Shown here in pieces: positions 26,504-35,970 of a stretch of 50,475 nt of DNA. The notes under the pieces are model-generated. The model did no database searches. It was not told the origin of the DNA and saw only the letters and a program-made list of their open reading frames with translations. Both the position numbers and the translations under genes were made by a program. This DNA is from an uncultured Acidobacteriia bacterium (lineage in GTDB: Bacteria; Acidobacteriota; Terriglobia; Bryobacterales; Bryobacteraceae). Every line of letters begins with the position of its first letter. The first letter of the stretch is position 1. The stretch lies in contig CAIVVT010000092.1 in the NCBI GenBank assembly GCA_903909435.1, positions 1 to 50,475 of the forward strand, in the 5' to 3' direction.

Positions 26504-26521
26504 CCCCCAGGCAACCCAGGC

Positions 26522-26698
26522 ATGTGGAAGCTGATTCAAGACTACCTTGGGCCGGTTCCGGCACCCGTCTTCATCCTGATGTTCGTGGCCGGGCTGGCCG
26601 TCGCATTCATCGCCTCGGCTCCGACAAAGTGGGTCGAGTATGGCCATGCGGCGATTGAACGGTGGCAGCAAAAGCGCCGTGCGGCCGGGAAGCGGTAG
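26522..26698 (+). CDS. 58-residue single-pass membrane protein
   Basis: A short open frame starts at ATG 26522, 18 bp after the Atp10-like stop. It encodes an N-terminal amphipathic stretch (MWKLIQDYLGPVPAPV), one transmembrane helix (about 16-32, FILMFVAGLAVAFIASA) and a basic cytosolic tail ending RRAAGKR. The positive-inside tail, GC-rich third positions and tight spacing favour a real gene in an operon with the Atp10-like gene. The ribosome site is weak (CCAGG). I do not recognise the family. Confidence 0.55.
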   Translation: MWKLIQDYLGPVPAPVFILMFVAGLAVAFIASAPTKWVEYGHAAIERWQQKRRAAGKR

Positions 26699-26997
26699 AC
26701 GCGATCGACTGGCATCAGCCCGCCTGTTGTCGAGACTGACTGCGGTTGCCACGCGGCCGTCCTGGACTCCAGGGAAAACACTCGTTTCTGATTCGTAGCC
26801 ACGCAGCGTGGCTGCTAGCTGCTCCGCTCCTCGGCTCTCGTTCCGTCGCGGCGTCCGGACGAGCCTTACCCAGACTCGAACGCCTCCGCGACGGATTCCG
26901 GTGAGCCGGTGACGTCTCCGGGCCGTTGATGATCCGCCTCCATGGCCAGTCTTTTATATCGCCTCGCAATCTGAGATGCTGGTCACTCGGTGCGACC
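26699..26997. other. Gap before the phosphatase pair
   Basis: No gene is evident. A hairpin AGCCAC/GTGGCT (26798-26814) lies about 100 bp after the small membrane gene but lacks a U tract on either strand, so it is at best a weak terminator. The phosphatase promoter should also be here, but I could not place it. Confidence 0.3.
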
Positions 26998-29451
26998 ATG
27001 CGTGCAATGGCTTGGGCTGAAGTTGTCTTGGGGCGAATGGGCTTGCCCCCGCGTGCTTTGAAGATCTGGACCTGGGTGCTACTGCTGGCCCCTCTGGCTT
27101 GGGCTGGAGGACTGTACTTGCGCTACCAGGTCACGACCCACACGTGGCCGGAAGCGGCTTTAGACCGCAGCGGGGCGTTGCACAAGGCTTCACTGGAGGC
27201 GCGTCGTCAAGGCCTGGACGTCACGGGGTGGCAGGAGTCGATTGAACTGCACGCCAATCCGGCACTGGACGAAGCGCTGCACGGCAAGCCCGCCGCTTTC
27301 CGGCGCTGGGTGTACCAGAACGCTCCCCCGCGCTCCCTGATCGCGGGATTCGCAAATCTCAGGACCGGGGAGAAAATCACCTACGACTTAAATATGCGCG
27401 GTGAAGTAACTGGCTTTCACCGGGAAGTGCACGCCGGCGGCGACTGCCGGTCCGCCGGTCTGGGAGAAGAGCACCTCGCCCGGGAGTTGTTTCTCAAGCG
27501 CTTTGCCGCCTGGCCGCAGTTGCGCGGCGAGCAACCCTCGCGCAGCGAGATCAATGTCACCGGACAGGCCACGCGGATCAACTATAGCTGGCGCGTGCAC
27601 ATACCGGAACTGCCGGAACTGCCGCTGCGCTTCGAGGCGGACGTGGTTTGCGGTCGCATTGCCGGCGAGCGGGTGGTTCCTGATCCGGGTGAGGGCCCTC
27701 CCAAACGGGGCGTGCGTATCACTAAGGAGCCTGGTTCTGGCTTTTACCGCGCCCTGGCGGCCTTCTATTTCTTCATCGCGATTCCTTGGATTGCCGTGCG
27801 CTATATCAAGCGCACCCTGCAGCGCGAGGCGCCGCAGGGGCGCATTCTGGTAGCCGGTGCGGTCTTCACTGTGTTCGTCGTGCTGAGTCTGTATGACCGG
27901 GCGTCTGGCATCCGCATCGCAGGCGATCAATTGCCGATCCCTCTTCAGATCGTATTCGGCTCGCTGGCATTAGGCTTGGTTGCCCTATTGTTTGGAATGG
28001 CTTACGCCGCGGCCGAGGGCGAAGCGCGGGAGCTCCATCCGGGCACCATGACCTCGCTCGACGCCCTGCTGACCGGTCGGTTCTTCACCCAGAATGTGGG
28101 CTCGGCGCTGCTGCTGGGCATGGCCTTGGGGGGGTGGCTTTTGCTCGGCACCCAGTCCGCCTCACTGCTGCGCAACCGCGGGCCGGTGGACCTGCCTGAA
28201 GTGGAGTTCGCTTTCGCGCGCCTGCCTTGGTTGACGGCGTTGTTGAAGGCGCCTTTCAGCGCAATCCTCAGCGGCGTATTCGGATTCCTGGTCCCGCTGG
28301 CGATGTTCCACCGCCCTGTTCTGCGCTGGTTCCGGCGCTGGCCCCGGCAGGCGCCGCGCGTGCACTTGGCGCTGGTGTTTCTGGCGGCGATGAGTGGATT
28401 CGCCCTGGTTGCCCCGTCTACTCTGGCGTTCACAGGCCGGACCCTGTGGGGCCTGGCCAGCGCCGCGGGCCTGTTTGCAGCGTTCTTCCTGGCCTCCGAC
28501 CTGCTTGCCGGCCTGGCGGCACTCGCTAGCCTGCAGATTGGCCTCGCGTCCGGAATCCTGATGGCCGCTTCGCCCGGCTCGCTCGACGTCGCTATCCTGC
28601 TCGGCTGCGGCGTCGTGGTCGCCGCCGGGTCGTGGCTGGCCGCGCGGCGGGGCCCGCTCCTGCGGGACCAGGACGTGCGTCCGGTGTATGCCTCAAACCT
28701 CGCGGAGCGCCTCCGCTTAGAGCGGGAAATTGACGCGACCCGCATCGCTCAACGCTGTTTGCTTCCGGCTGCGTTTCCGCACGTTCCGGGCCTCGATGCT
28801 GCTGGCACTTGTCTGCCCGCGCATGACGTGGCCGGCGATTTCTATGACGCCTTCCCGCTTTCTGGAGGACGCCTAGCGGTCTTGCTGGCCGAAGGCGGGG
28901 GCCAGCGGCTCGCGCGGGCCCTGTCCATCGCACTGGTCAAAGGCTACCTGATGCAGAAGGTGGATTGCGGCAGGTCGCCGGCCGATACGCTTTCCGCTCT
29001 GCACGGCGCCATTGGGCACCTGGTGGAAGGCAGTACCGGTGGTCTGTGCCTCGCCGTGGTCGATCCGCGGGCCTTGTCGCTGCGTTACGCCCGCACCGGC
29101 GAGTCGCCCGCGCTGCTGCTCCGCAGGACTCCCGACGCACCGGCCCTGGCCTGTGCCGAGGCCTCCCGCGAAGTCCAAGGACTGCGCATCTTGGAAGGCG
29201 CGGCCACGCTGGAGCCAGGCAGCGTCATCCTGCTCTACAGCGACGGTGTGGGCGGTCGCAACGCGATGCTACGAATGATGCGCCGCAGCCGGTTCGAACA
29301 CGGATCGGCGCGGCTGAGCGCGGCCTCAATCGTCGAGACCGTGCTGGGTAAAGCGTCGCGGCGCGCACGCCGGCGTTTGACGGACGATCTCACCCTGGTC
29401 GCAGTGCGGCTGGCAGCGCTCGAATCGTTACCGGTGGAGGCGGTGGCATGA
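26998..29451 (+). CDS. Membrane-bound SpoIIE/PP2C-type phosphatase with altered active site
   Basis: This gene encodes 817 residues from ATG 26998 (upstream in-frame ATGs lack support). An N-terminal helix (about 22-40) is followed by an extracytoplasmic domain (about 45-245) and some nine transmembrane helices (about 250-565). Last comes a PPM/SpoIIE domain (about 585-805). In the PPM domain GDFYD (D614) is kept, but where active enzymes have DVSGKG this protein reads AEGGGQ. LLYSDGVGG (about 743-751) and DDLTLV (about 795) are retained. A reduced-activity or regulatory pseudophosphatase is possible. The stop overlaps the next gene, an intact homologue, by 4 bp, so both are likely made together. 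PPM phosphatases of this kind often control anti-sigma-factor antagonists; no such gene is here. Confidence 0.85.
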   Translation: MRAMAWAEVVLGRMGLPPRALKIWTWVLLLAPLAWAGGLYLRYQVTTHTWPEAALDRSGALHKASLEARRQGLDVTGWQESIELHANPALDEALHGKPAAFRRWVYQNAPPRSLIAGFANLRTGEKITYDLNMRGEVTGFHREVHAGGDCRSAGLGEEHLARELFLKRFAAWPQLRGEQPSRSEINVTGQATRINYSWRVHIPELPELPLRFEADVVCGRIAGERVVPDPGEGPPKRGVRITKEPGSGFYRALAAFYFFIAIPWIAVRYIKRTLQREAPQGRILVAGAVFTVFVVLSLYDRASGIRIAGDQLPIPLQIVFGSLALGLVALLFGMAYAAAEGEARELHPGTMTSLDALLTGRFFTQNVGSALLLGMALGGWLLLGTQSASLLRNRGPVDLPEVEFAFARLPWLTALLKAPFSAILSGVFGFLVPLAMFHRPVLRWFRRWPRQAPRVHLALVFLAAMSGFALVAPSTLAFTGRTLWGLASAAGLFAAFFLASDLLAGLAALASLQIGLASGILMAASPGSLDVAILLGCGVVVAAGSWLAARRGPLLRDQDVRPVYASNLAERLRLEREIDATRIAQRCLLPAAFPHVPGLDAAGTCLPAHDVAGDFYDAFPLSGGRLAVLLAEGGGQRLARALSIALVKGYLMQKVDCGRSPADTLSALHGAIGHLVEGSTGGLCLAVVDPRALSLRYARTGESPALLLRRTPDAPALACAEASREVQGLRILEGAATLEPGSVILLYSDGVGGRNAMLRMMRRSRFEHGSARLSAASIVETVLGKASRRARRRLTDDLTLVAVRLAALESLPVEAVA

Positions 29452-31853
29452 CGGCCGTGCGCGTTCAACCATCCCGCGCGGCTCTCGTCCTATTCGGCTT
29501 GGGCGGGCTCGGCACAGCGGCGTGGCTGTGGCAGGCTGTTGCTCTGCACGACGCCACGCTCCAGGGCCGGGGATTCTCGCGTCAGGCCCTGGCGGAGCAT
29601 GCGCGCTCACTCGCGCGCGACTTCGGATTGAATGCGGACAATTGGCGGGCCGAAGTGCGGCTCACGCGGGACCAGCGCGCGGAAACCCGGTTGTTGGAGG
29701 CTAACTCCAAGTCTGCGGGATCGCCCCTGCTCCGGCCCTCCGTCGCTGTCGAGGTCTACCTGACCGCACCTTCGAGCGGGCCGGATGAGCGCACCAGGGT
29801 ACACCTGCACTTCACCCAGGACGGGCGGTTGCTGGACTGGAACGTGGAAGGCGAGCAGGGTGACCCGGACGCCGGCTCGGGTTCTCCCGCCCACCGTGCC
29901 GCCGGCCTCCCTGCCCCGTCCCGCCCGGCCGACCCGGCCGAACTGCTCTTGAAAGCCGAAGACAAGCTCGCCGGCGGCGCCAGGCCCTTGTTCCACCGCA
30001 TGAACGCGGATCCCATCAAAGCGGACGGCAACTATGAGTTTGAGGCTCGCGACCCAGCCAACGGCGCCTTGAACTGGCGCATCCACATCGGCCTGAAGCA
30101 CGGACTGCTGGTCAAGGCGGAGCTTGACCCGGACGTCATGGATGGGTCGTTCTTCAGTACCTTCAGTTGGCGCTTTACGACCACGGATCTGCGCTTCGTC
30201 AGCTATGCGGTCTTCGTGCTCATCGCTATCGGCGCCACGCTTTCGGGCTTGCTCGCCTGGCGTCGGGGCAGCCTGGACCGGCGTCTCGCCGCCGTCACAC
30301 TGGGCCTGCTGATTCTGGCCTCGACGGGCTCCTGGGCGTGGGGGCAATTCAACGATGACGTGGCCGTCTCCCAAGCCACCGGCGACCTGGAGGGTACGGT
30401 GTTCCAGACCGCCGTCGTGCTGGCCTGGTGCGCGCTGCTGCTGACTGCGGCCGAGGCCCGCGCACAACGCTTCGCGACTGCCTCCTGGGCTCCACTGCGG
30501 ATGGCGTTGAGCGGTCGATTGGCGGATGGAAATGTGCTGCGTGGATTAGCGGCGGGCTTGGGAGCGGGCGCGCTGTTGGCGGTCTGCCGTGTAGCGCCCG
30601 AATGGCTCGGCACCCCCGAGCCATTCTGGCGTGCGTTGGGACTAGGGGGCTTGTCCGCGAGCCCGATGGCCGACGCATTCGCTTCGTTTGCGGACCCCGA
30701 GGTACTTGCCGTTCCACTCTTCGCGCTAACCTGGGCGCTCCGTTTCCGCCGGGCTTGGGTCCGCGCGCTGCTGCTGCTGACGCCCGCTGCGCTGATGGCC
30801 ATGGGGCAGACGCGCACCGAGGTTTCACCGTCGCTGCTGGCCTGGGCCGGGTTGGCTGGCGGCGCGATTTCCGTGCTCGCTTTCTCTCAAGCCGGCGCAC
30901 TGGCCGTGCTGGTCGCCCTGCCGGCCTCCAGACTCTGGCTGGCGGCGTCCGGCAGCGCGAACCCGGTTGCCATGGCATCGCTGGCGGGCGTGGCCGTCGT
31001 CGCCCTGCTGCTGGGGTGGCGTGAACCCGAACCGGTCTCCGAAGTCTGGCTGCCGGTTGACGAGTCGGAATTGCCCTCCACGCGCAGAGAGCGGTTGAAG
31101 GCTGAGTTCACCGATGCCAGCGAGGCCCAAAGGCGGCTATTACCCGCTGTTCCGCCTGCTTTGCCCGGCTACGACGTCGCGGCGCTGTGCGTGCCGGCCA
31201 CCGACGTGAGCGGAGACCTGTACGACTTTCATCCTCTTCCCGACGGGCGGACGCTCTTCTCGATTGCCGACGTTTCCGGCAAAGGCATGCCCGCGGCGCT
31301 CTACATGACCCTTTGCAAGGGCATCCTGGCGGCGGTTTGCGAGGAGACGAGCGACCTGCGGACGATCGCCTCGTTATCCAACCGGCATGTCTACTCGGCG
31401 GGCGCACACCGGAAACGCGAGCGGCGCGTCTTCGTTACGGCGGCACTGGCGGCCCTGCGGCCCGAAACCGGAGAGTTGGAACTCGTTCGCGCCGGGCACA
31501 ATCCGCCGTTGCTGGTGCGAGCCGGGGGAGAAACTTCGTTCTTGAAACCCTCAGGGTTGGCCTTCGGTATGGCCCCGGGGGGCACGTTCGATCCTAGACT
31601 GGGGGTAGAGGCGTTGACTCTGGAGCCCGGCGACCTCCTGGTGCTGTACTCCGACGGTATTACGGAAGCGATGGACCGCGAGGAGGATCAGTTCTCCGAG
31701 GATCGCCTGGTAGCGGTGCTGCGCGAGCCCGGGCACGCCGCTGAAAGTGCGGCGGCACTCTGCGCCCGCATCGTCGATGCTGTCAACGGCTTCGCGGCCG
31801 GCGCACCGCAGCACGACGACATGAGTCTGGTGGTCGTGCGCCGGGCAAACTAA
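29448..31853 (+). CDS. Membrane-bound SpoIIE/PP2C-type phosphatase
   Basis: This gene encodes 801 residues from the ATG that overlaps the preceding stop (ATGA). The layout is that of the preceding gene: an N-terminal helix (about 8-25), an extracytoplasmic domain (about 30-230), a multi-helix membrane region (about 235-530) and a C-terminal PPM domain (about 555-800). Here the metal-site residues are complete: DVSGDLYDF (D586), SIADVSGKGMPAAL, LYSDGITEAMDRE and HDDMSLVVV. It should be an Mg/Mn-dependent Ser/Thr phosphatase facing the cytosol and controlled through the membrane/ectodomain. It probably arose by tandem duplication with the upstream gene. Confidence 0.92.
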   Translation: MTAVRVQPSRAALVLFGLGGLGTAAWLWQAVALHDATLQGRGFSRQALAEHARSLARDFGLNADNWRAEVRLTRDQRAETRLLEANSKSAGSPLLRPSVAVEVYLTAPSSGPDERTRVHLHFTQDGRLLDWNVEGEQGDPDAGSGSPAHRAAGLPAPSRPADPAELLLKAEDKLAGGARPLFHRMNADPIKADGNYEFEARDPANGALNWRIHIGLKHGLLVKAELDPDVMDGSFFSTFSWRFTTTDLRFVSYAVFVLIAIGATLSGLLAWRRGSLDRRLAAVTLGLLILASTGSWAWGQFNDDVAVSQATGDLEGTVFQTAVVLAWCALLLTAAEARAQRFATASWAPLRMALSGRLADGNVLRGLAAGLGAGALLAVCRVAPEWLGTPEPFWRALGLGGLSASPMADAFASFADPEVLAVPLFALTWALRFRRAWVRALLLLTPAALMAMGQTRTEVSPSLLAWAGLAGGAISVLAFSQAGALAVLVALPASRLWLAASGSANPVAMASLAGVAVVALLLGWREPEPVSEVWLPVDESELPSTRRERLKAEFTDASEAQRRLLPAVPPALPGYDVAALCVPATDVSGDLYDFHPLPDGRTLFSIADVSGKGMPAALYMTLCKGILAAVCEETSDLRTIASLSNRHVYSAGAHRKRERRVFVTAALAALRPETGELELVRAGHNPPLLVRAGGETSFLKPSGLAFGMAPGGTFDPRLGVEALTLEPGDLLVLYSDGITEAMDREEDQFSEDRLVAVLREPGHAAESAAALCARIVDAVNGFAAGAPQHDDMSLVVVRRAN

Positions 31854-31916
31854 GGTGGAGGGCACTTCCAGCGTGGCGACGTAACCCGCCGGCGGCGCCG
31901 TTCGAATGAGAGTTAG

Positions 31917-32390
31917 ATGGACAAGAAACCGTACATTTTTCAAATCGCGTTGCTCGCTACAGTCCTGCTTTGGGCAGATGGCGTTCCGGGCCGTGCCGAA
32001 GATAAGCCCGCGCCTAGGGACAAGGTATGCAAGAACGAAGCGGGCGTAGCGGCGGGCGGCTACGATGTCGTGTCGTACTTCTCTGCGAAGCGACCGGAGC
32101 TCGGCAGCCCGCTATTTACGCTAAAGCGCGAGGGCGCCGAGTACAGGTTTGTTTCGACGCAGCACCGCGATCAGTTTGCCGCCAACCCGGACGCCTACTT
32201 GCCGCAATACGGCGGGCACTGCAGCTGGGCTTTGAGCAAGGGCAAGACCATGGCCAGCGATCCGCAGGCCTGGCTGATTCACAAAGGTAAGCTGTATCTC
32301 GTATCCAGCCGCGACGCGCTCAGCCTTTTCGAAGCGGATGTGGCCACGGCGATCCGCCAGGCGGACGAGATCTGGAAGCGCCTGTACTAA
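31917..32390 (+). CDS. Secreted YHS-domain protein
   Basis: This 157-residue protein has a signal peptide (about 1-28, ending in GRAED) and a YHS-type domain: GGYDVVSYFSAKRPELGSPL, then YRFVSTQHRDQFAANPDAYL and PQYGGHCSWALSKGKTMASD. A single C-H-x motif (HCSW) may bind a metal or heme-like ligand; YHS domains are associated with copper or other metal proteins. The C-terminal helix is about 135-157. It begins 63 bp after the phosphatase gene and could share its transcript. Confidence 0.85.
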   Translation: MDKKPYIFQIALLATVLLWADGVPGRAEDKPAPRDKVCKNEAGVAAGGYDVVSYFSAKRPELGSPLFTLKREGAEYRFVSTQHRDQFAANPDAYLPQYGGHCSWALSKGKTMASDPQAWLIHKGKLYLVSSRDALSLFEADVATAIRQADEIWKRLY

Positions 32391-32569
32391 CCGGCCGACC
32401 CTCCAGGCTTCTCTGTGGCGAACGATTCACCGCGCAGCGTGGAAAATCATGCGCAGACCCGGAAGAGTGCCAGCCCCGTGCGCTGAAGTGGAACACAAGA
32501 CTAGGGTCAAATGAAGGCGGCGGCCGTCGCCTGCTTCTCAATGGCTTAGGGCTTCCGGCGAAGGGACGC

Positions 32570-33706
32570 CTAACCGACAGGAGATTGCCCCGCGATCTCG
32601 ATCCCGAAGCCTTCCAGCCCTACCACTTTGCGCGGATGGTTGGTGAGCAGGTGGATGCGGGTCAACCCAAGGTCCGACAGGATCTGGGCGCCGATCCCGG
32701 TCTCGTGCTGCAGCAGTTTCTGGCCCGCCGGGGAGGCGTAGTGCATGTGCTGGCGGTTGTGCGTCACCAGGTGGGCCAGCGCGCTGCCCGGCTCGACCTC
32801 GGTCTGGGTGGTTCCGGCGTCGGTCTGGTGCAGGTACACCAGCACTCCGGCGCCCTCTGCCGCGATCCTCTCCAGCGAGGCCCGCACGACCTGCCGGCAG
32901 TCGCACTCGGTGGAACCGAACACGTCGCCGAAGGTGCAGCGGGCGTGCATCCGCACCAAAGCCACATCCCGCTCCTCGGGCTTGCCGAAGACCACTGCCA
33001 GATGCATCTCCGGATCGATGGAACTGCGATAGGCGTAAGTCCTGAACTCGCCCAGGTCCGTCTGCAGGATGCCTTCGGCGTGGCGCTGGACGATCCGCTC
33101 GTGCTTCATACGGTAGCGGATCAGGTCCGCTACCGAGATCATCTTAATGTCGTGCTGGGCGCAGAAGACCTGCAGTTGGGGCACCCGCGCCATGGTGCCA
33201 TCCTCGTTCATCACTTCGCAGATCACGCCGCCGGGTTGCAGGCCGGTGAGACGGGCCAGATCGACGGCCGCCTCGGTCTGACCGGTACGCACCAGCACGC
33301 CGCCGCGCCGGGCGCGGATGGGGAACATATGCCCGGGACGCGCGAGATCGGATGGGCGCGATTTCGGATCGATGGCCACTTGCACGGTCCTGGCCCGGTC
33401 GGCCGTGGAGATCCCGGTGGTGACGCCCTCGGCCGCATCGACCGCTTCGGTGAAGGCAGTCCCGAATTGCGAAGTGTTGTGGCGCGTCATTAGCGGCAAC
33501 TGGAGGCGGTCGCAGATTTCGGGAGCCAGCGCCAGGCAGATCAGGCCGCGCCCTTTCACGGCCATAAAATTGATGATTTCAGGCGTGATGAACTCGGCCG
33601 CAACGGTGAGGTCGCCTTCATTCTCGCGATCTTCGTCATCGACGACCACCAGCATCCGGCCCCGGCGGAAGTCTTCGAGCGCGGCTTCAATGGAGGAAAA
33701 AGGCAT
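32570..33706 (-). CDS. ribBA: 3,4-dihydroxy-2-butanone-4-phosphate synthase with GTP-cyclohydrolase-II-like domain
   Basis: This gene encodes 378 residues from ATG 33706 (AGGA 6 bp upstream; the frame runs on to 33790). The N-terminal RibB domain (about 1-205) is intact: [48 protein letters not shown]. It makes the four-carbon riboflavin precursor from ribulose 5-phosphate. The C-terminal domain keeps the zinc ligands ([16 protein letters not shown]) and [17 protein letters not shown], but the catalytic RQEGRGIGL block of GTP cyclohydrolase II is replaced by HQTDAGTTQ, so this half is probably not an active cyclohydrolase. It stands alone between the YHS gene and tRNA-Ser. Confidence 0.9.
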   Translation of the reverse strand: MPFSSIEAALEDFRRGRMLVVVDDEDRENEGDLTVAAEFITPEIINFMAVKGRGLICLALAPEICDRLQLPLMTRHNTSQFGTAFTEAVDAAEGVTTGISTADRARTVQVAIDPKSRPSDLARPGHMFPIRARRGGVLVRTGQTEAAVDLARLTGLQPGGVICEVMNEDGTMARVPQLQVFCAQHDIKMISVADLIRYRMKHERIVQRHAEGILQTDLGEFRTYAYRSSIDPEMHLAVVFGKPEERDVALVRMHARCTFGDVFGSTECDCRQVVRASLERIAAEGAGVLVYLHQTDAGTTQTEVEPGSALAHLVTHNRQHMHYASPAGQKLLQHETGIGAQILSDLGLTRIHLLTNHPRKVVGLEGFGIEIAGQSPVG

Positions 33707-33885
33707 GACAAATCCTGAACCTCCATTATGGATCGAGTCCCCGCAACGCGCCCGCCGCCGGACGACAAAGGCGGTCGCAGGCACTTCCAAAAGCCGGATT
33801 GCGATTCCCGCTGCCCGACCGGCGGACCCGGATACTGACGGGGAAATCCATATGGTATTCTGAGGCGAGACCGATACTGCCTTGC

Positions 33886-33978
33886 GGAGAGGTGGCTGAG
33901 TGGTCTAAAGCAGCGGTTTGCTAAACCGTCGTAGTGCTATAAGCGCTACCCAGGGTTCGAATCCCTGCCTCTCCGCCA
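33886..33978 (+). tRNA. tRNA-Ser (GCT anticodon)
   Basis: A class II cloverleaf: acceptor stem GGAGAGG / CCTCTCC, D-arm GGCTGAGTGGTCTAAAGC, anticodon loop TTGCTAA (anticodon GCT, reading AGC/AGU), a long variable arm, and a T-arm with GGTTCGAATCC. Discriminator G and encoded CCA (33976-33978). It lies between the divergent ribBA and hemB genes. Confidence 0.97.
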
Positions 33979-34130
33979 GATCCAATTGATTCCAAGAGTA
34001 GACGGGCCCTGCAGATGCTCCGGTTCTCCGAGCAGAATTCGCGCGCATCGGCCCATGGCCTGATCCGCTCCCGCGGCAAATCGAGGCGATCCAGACGGGC
34101 AGCGGCGGAGGCTGGCGTTAGAATATCCTT

Positions 34131-35102
34131 ATGCCCTTCCCCGTCCAACGAATGCGGCGAATGCGCTCATCTGAATCCCTGCGGCGATTGGTGCGAGAGA
34201 CCAGCCTAGCGCCGTCCCAGTTCATCCTGCCGCTATTCGTGGTCGAAGGAGAAGGAGTCCGCCGCGAAATCGGCTCGATGCCGGGCAACTATCAGCTCTC
34301 CGTGGACGAACTGGTAAAGGAGTGCGAGAAGACCCACCGCCTGGGCGTAAGCGGCGTGATTCTGTTTGGCATTCCGACCCGCAAGGACGAATGCGCGTCG
34401 GGGGCTTACGACGACAACGGTATCGTCCAGCAATCCATCCGCGCCATCAAAGCGGCGGTTCCCAAGCTGGTGGTGATGACGGACGTGTGCAACTGCGAGT
34501 ACACCAGTCACGGCCACTGCGGCAAGATCGTGGACGGTGACGTGGACAACGACGCCACGCTGGAATGGCTGGCGAAGTCCGCGGTTTCGCACGCCCTTGC
34601 CGGAGCCGATGTGGTCGCCCCCTCCGACATGATGGACGGGCGCGTCGGAGCCATCCGAGAAGCTTTGGATGAGGCTGGTTTCGACAATACGCCGATCCTG
34701 AGCTACGCCGCCAAGTACGCCAGTTGCTTCTATGGACCCTTCCGCGACGCCGCCGAATCCGCGCCTCAGTTCGGCGACCGCCGCAGTTATCAAATGGACC
34801 CGCCCAACGCCAGGGAGGCGATGCGCGAGATCGCGCTCGACCTGGAAGAAGGCGCGGACATGATTATGGTGAAGCCCGCAATGCCGTACCTGGACATCAT
34901 CCGCATGGCGCGCGACAGCTTCGACGAGCCGCTCGCGGCCTACCAGGTTTCGGGCGAGTTCAGCATGATCATGGCGGCCGCGCGCAACGGCTGGATCGAC
35001 CTGGACCGGGCGATCCTCGAATCGCTCACCTGCATCCGGCGCGCGGGCGCCGACTTCATCCTCACGTATTTTTCCCAAGCCGCCGCGAGGCTGCTCGGTT
35101 AG
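34131..35102 (+). CDS. hemB: Delta-aminolevulinic acid dehydratase (porphobilinogen synthase), zinc type
   Basis: This 323-residue cytosolic enzyme condenses two 5-aminolevulinate molecules to porphobilinogen. The two Schiff-base lysines are in YAAKYAS (K195) and [10 protein letters not shown] (K248). The metal site reads [14 protein letters not shown] (C120, C122, C130), the three-cysteine zinc form, not the aspartate-rich magnesium form. Family length is normal. ATG 34131 has no strong ribosome site; in-frame ATGs at residues 8 and 11 remain possible. Followed 45 bp later by the split transketolase genes on the same strand. Confidence 0.96.
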   Translation: MPFPVQRMRRMRSSESLRRLVRETSLAPSQFILPLFVVEGEGVRREIGSMPGNYQLSVDELVKECEKTHRLGVSGVILFGIPTRKDECASGAYDDNGIVQQSIRAIKAAVPKLVVMTDVCNCEYTSHGHCGKIVDGDVDNDATLEWLAKSAVSHALAGADVVAPSDMMDGRVGAIREALDEAGFDNTPILSYAAKYASCFYGPFRDAAESAPQFGDRRSYQMDPPNAREAMREIALDLEEGADMIMVKPAMPYLDIIRMARDSFDEPLAAYQVSGEFSMIMAAARNGWIDLDRAILESLTCIRRAGADFILTYFSQAAARLLG

Positions 35103-35147
35103 GCGCGCGCACTGGCGCTACAGCAATCCAACGCAAAGGTAGATTTC

Positions 35148-35969
35148 ATGCAAAAAACGAGCAATCCGCAGGAATTGGCGGAAATATCAAAGCTGGTCCG
35201 GCGGCACATCATCGAGATGATCGGCGAAGCGAAGAGCGGCCACCCGGGCGGCTCCCTGTCGGCCGTCGAAATCCTGGTCACGCTTTATTGGGATGTGATG
35301 CGTCACGATCCCGCTAACCCCAAGTGGCCGGCCCGCGACCGCTTCATTCTCAGCAAGGGCCACGCCGCGCCCGTGCTGTACGCGGTGATGGCCGAGTGCG
35401 GCTACTGTCCGGTTGACGAGTTAAAGACCCTCCGCAAGATGGGGTCGATCTATCAAGGCCACCCGGACGTGCGCTTTCTGCCCGTGCTGGAAGCTTCGAC
35501 GGGTTCGCTGGGCCAGGGACTGTCGCTCGCGCTCGGCATGGGCTCGGCCTTGAAGCTGGACGGGCTCGACTCGCGCGTGTATGCGGTGTTCGGCGACGGC
35601 GAGATTCAGGAAGGCCAGATCTGGGAAGCGGCCATGTACGGCTCGTATCACAAGCTGGATAACGTCTGCGCCATCGTGGATTACAACAAGATTCAGCTCG
35701 ACGGCTTCGTCAAGGACATCCTGGATGTCGCGCCGCTGGCGGACAAGTGGCGCAGCTTCGGCTGGCACACCCTGGAGATCGACGGCCACGACCTGCTGCA
35801 AGTGAAGGCCGCCTTCGTCGAAGCCGCCGCCACCAACGGCAAGCCCACCTGCATCGTCGCCAACACCATCAAGGGCAAGGGCGTCAGCTTCATGGAAAAC
35901 AACCCCAAATGGCACGGCGTTGCCCCCTCGCCCGCGGAAGTCGAACTCGCACTGAAGGAGCTGGTCTGA
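35148..35969 (+). CDS. Transketolase N-terminal subunit (TPP-binding)
   Basis: This 273-residue protein is the N-terminal half of a split transketolase. It carries the thiamine-diphosphate/Mg site (GDGEIQEGQIWEAAMYGS, then NVCAIVDYNKIQLDG) and the SGHPGGSLSAVEILVTLYW and HAAPVLYAVMAECGY blocks of the family. With the partner directly downstream it forms the pentose-phosphate enzyme moving two-carbon units between sugar phosphates. The intervening gap is 1 bp (TGA-T-ATG), so the two are coupled. Dedicated aminoDXP or sulfo-sugar roles of some split transketolases cannot be excluded. Confidence 0.93.
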   Translation: MQKTSNPQELAEISKLVRRHIIEMIGEAKSGHPGGSLSAVEILVTLYWDVMRHDPANPKWPARDRFILSKGHAAPVLYAVMAECGYCPVDELKTLRKMGSIYQGHPDVRFLPVLEASTGSLGQGLSLALGMGSALKLDGLDSRVYAVFGDGEIQEGQIWEAAMYGSYHKLDNVCAIVDYNKIQLDGFVKDILDVAPLADKWRSFGWHTLEIDGHDLLQVKAAFVEAAATNGKPTCIVANTIKGKGVSFMENNPKWHGVAPSPAEVELALKELV

Positions 35970-35970
35970 T

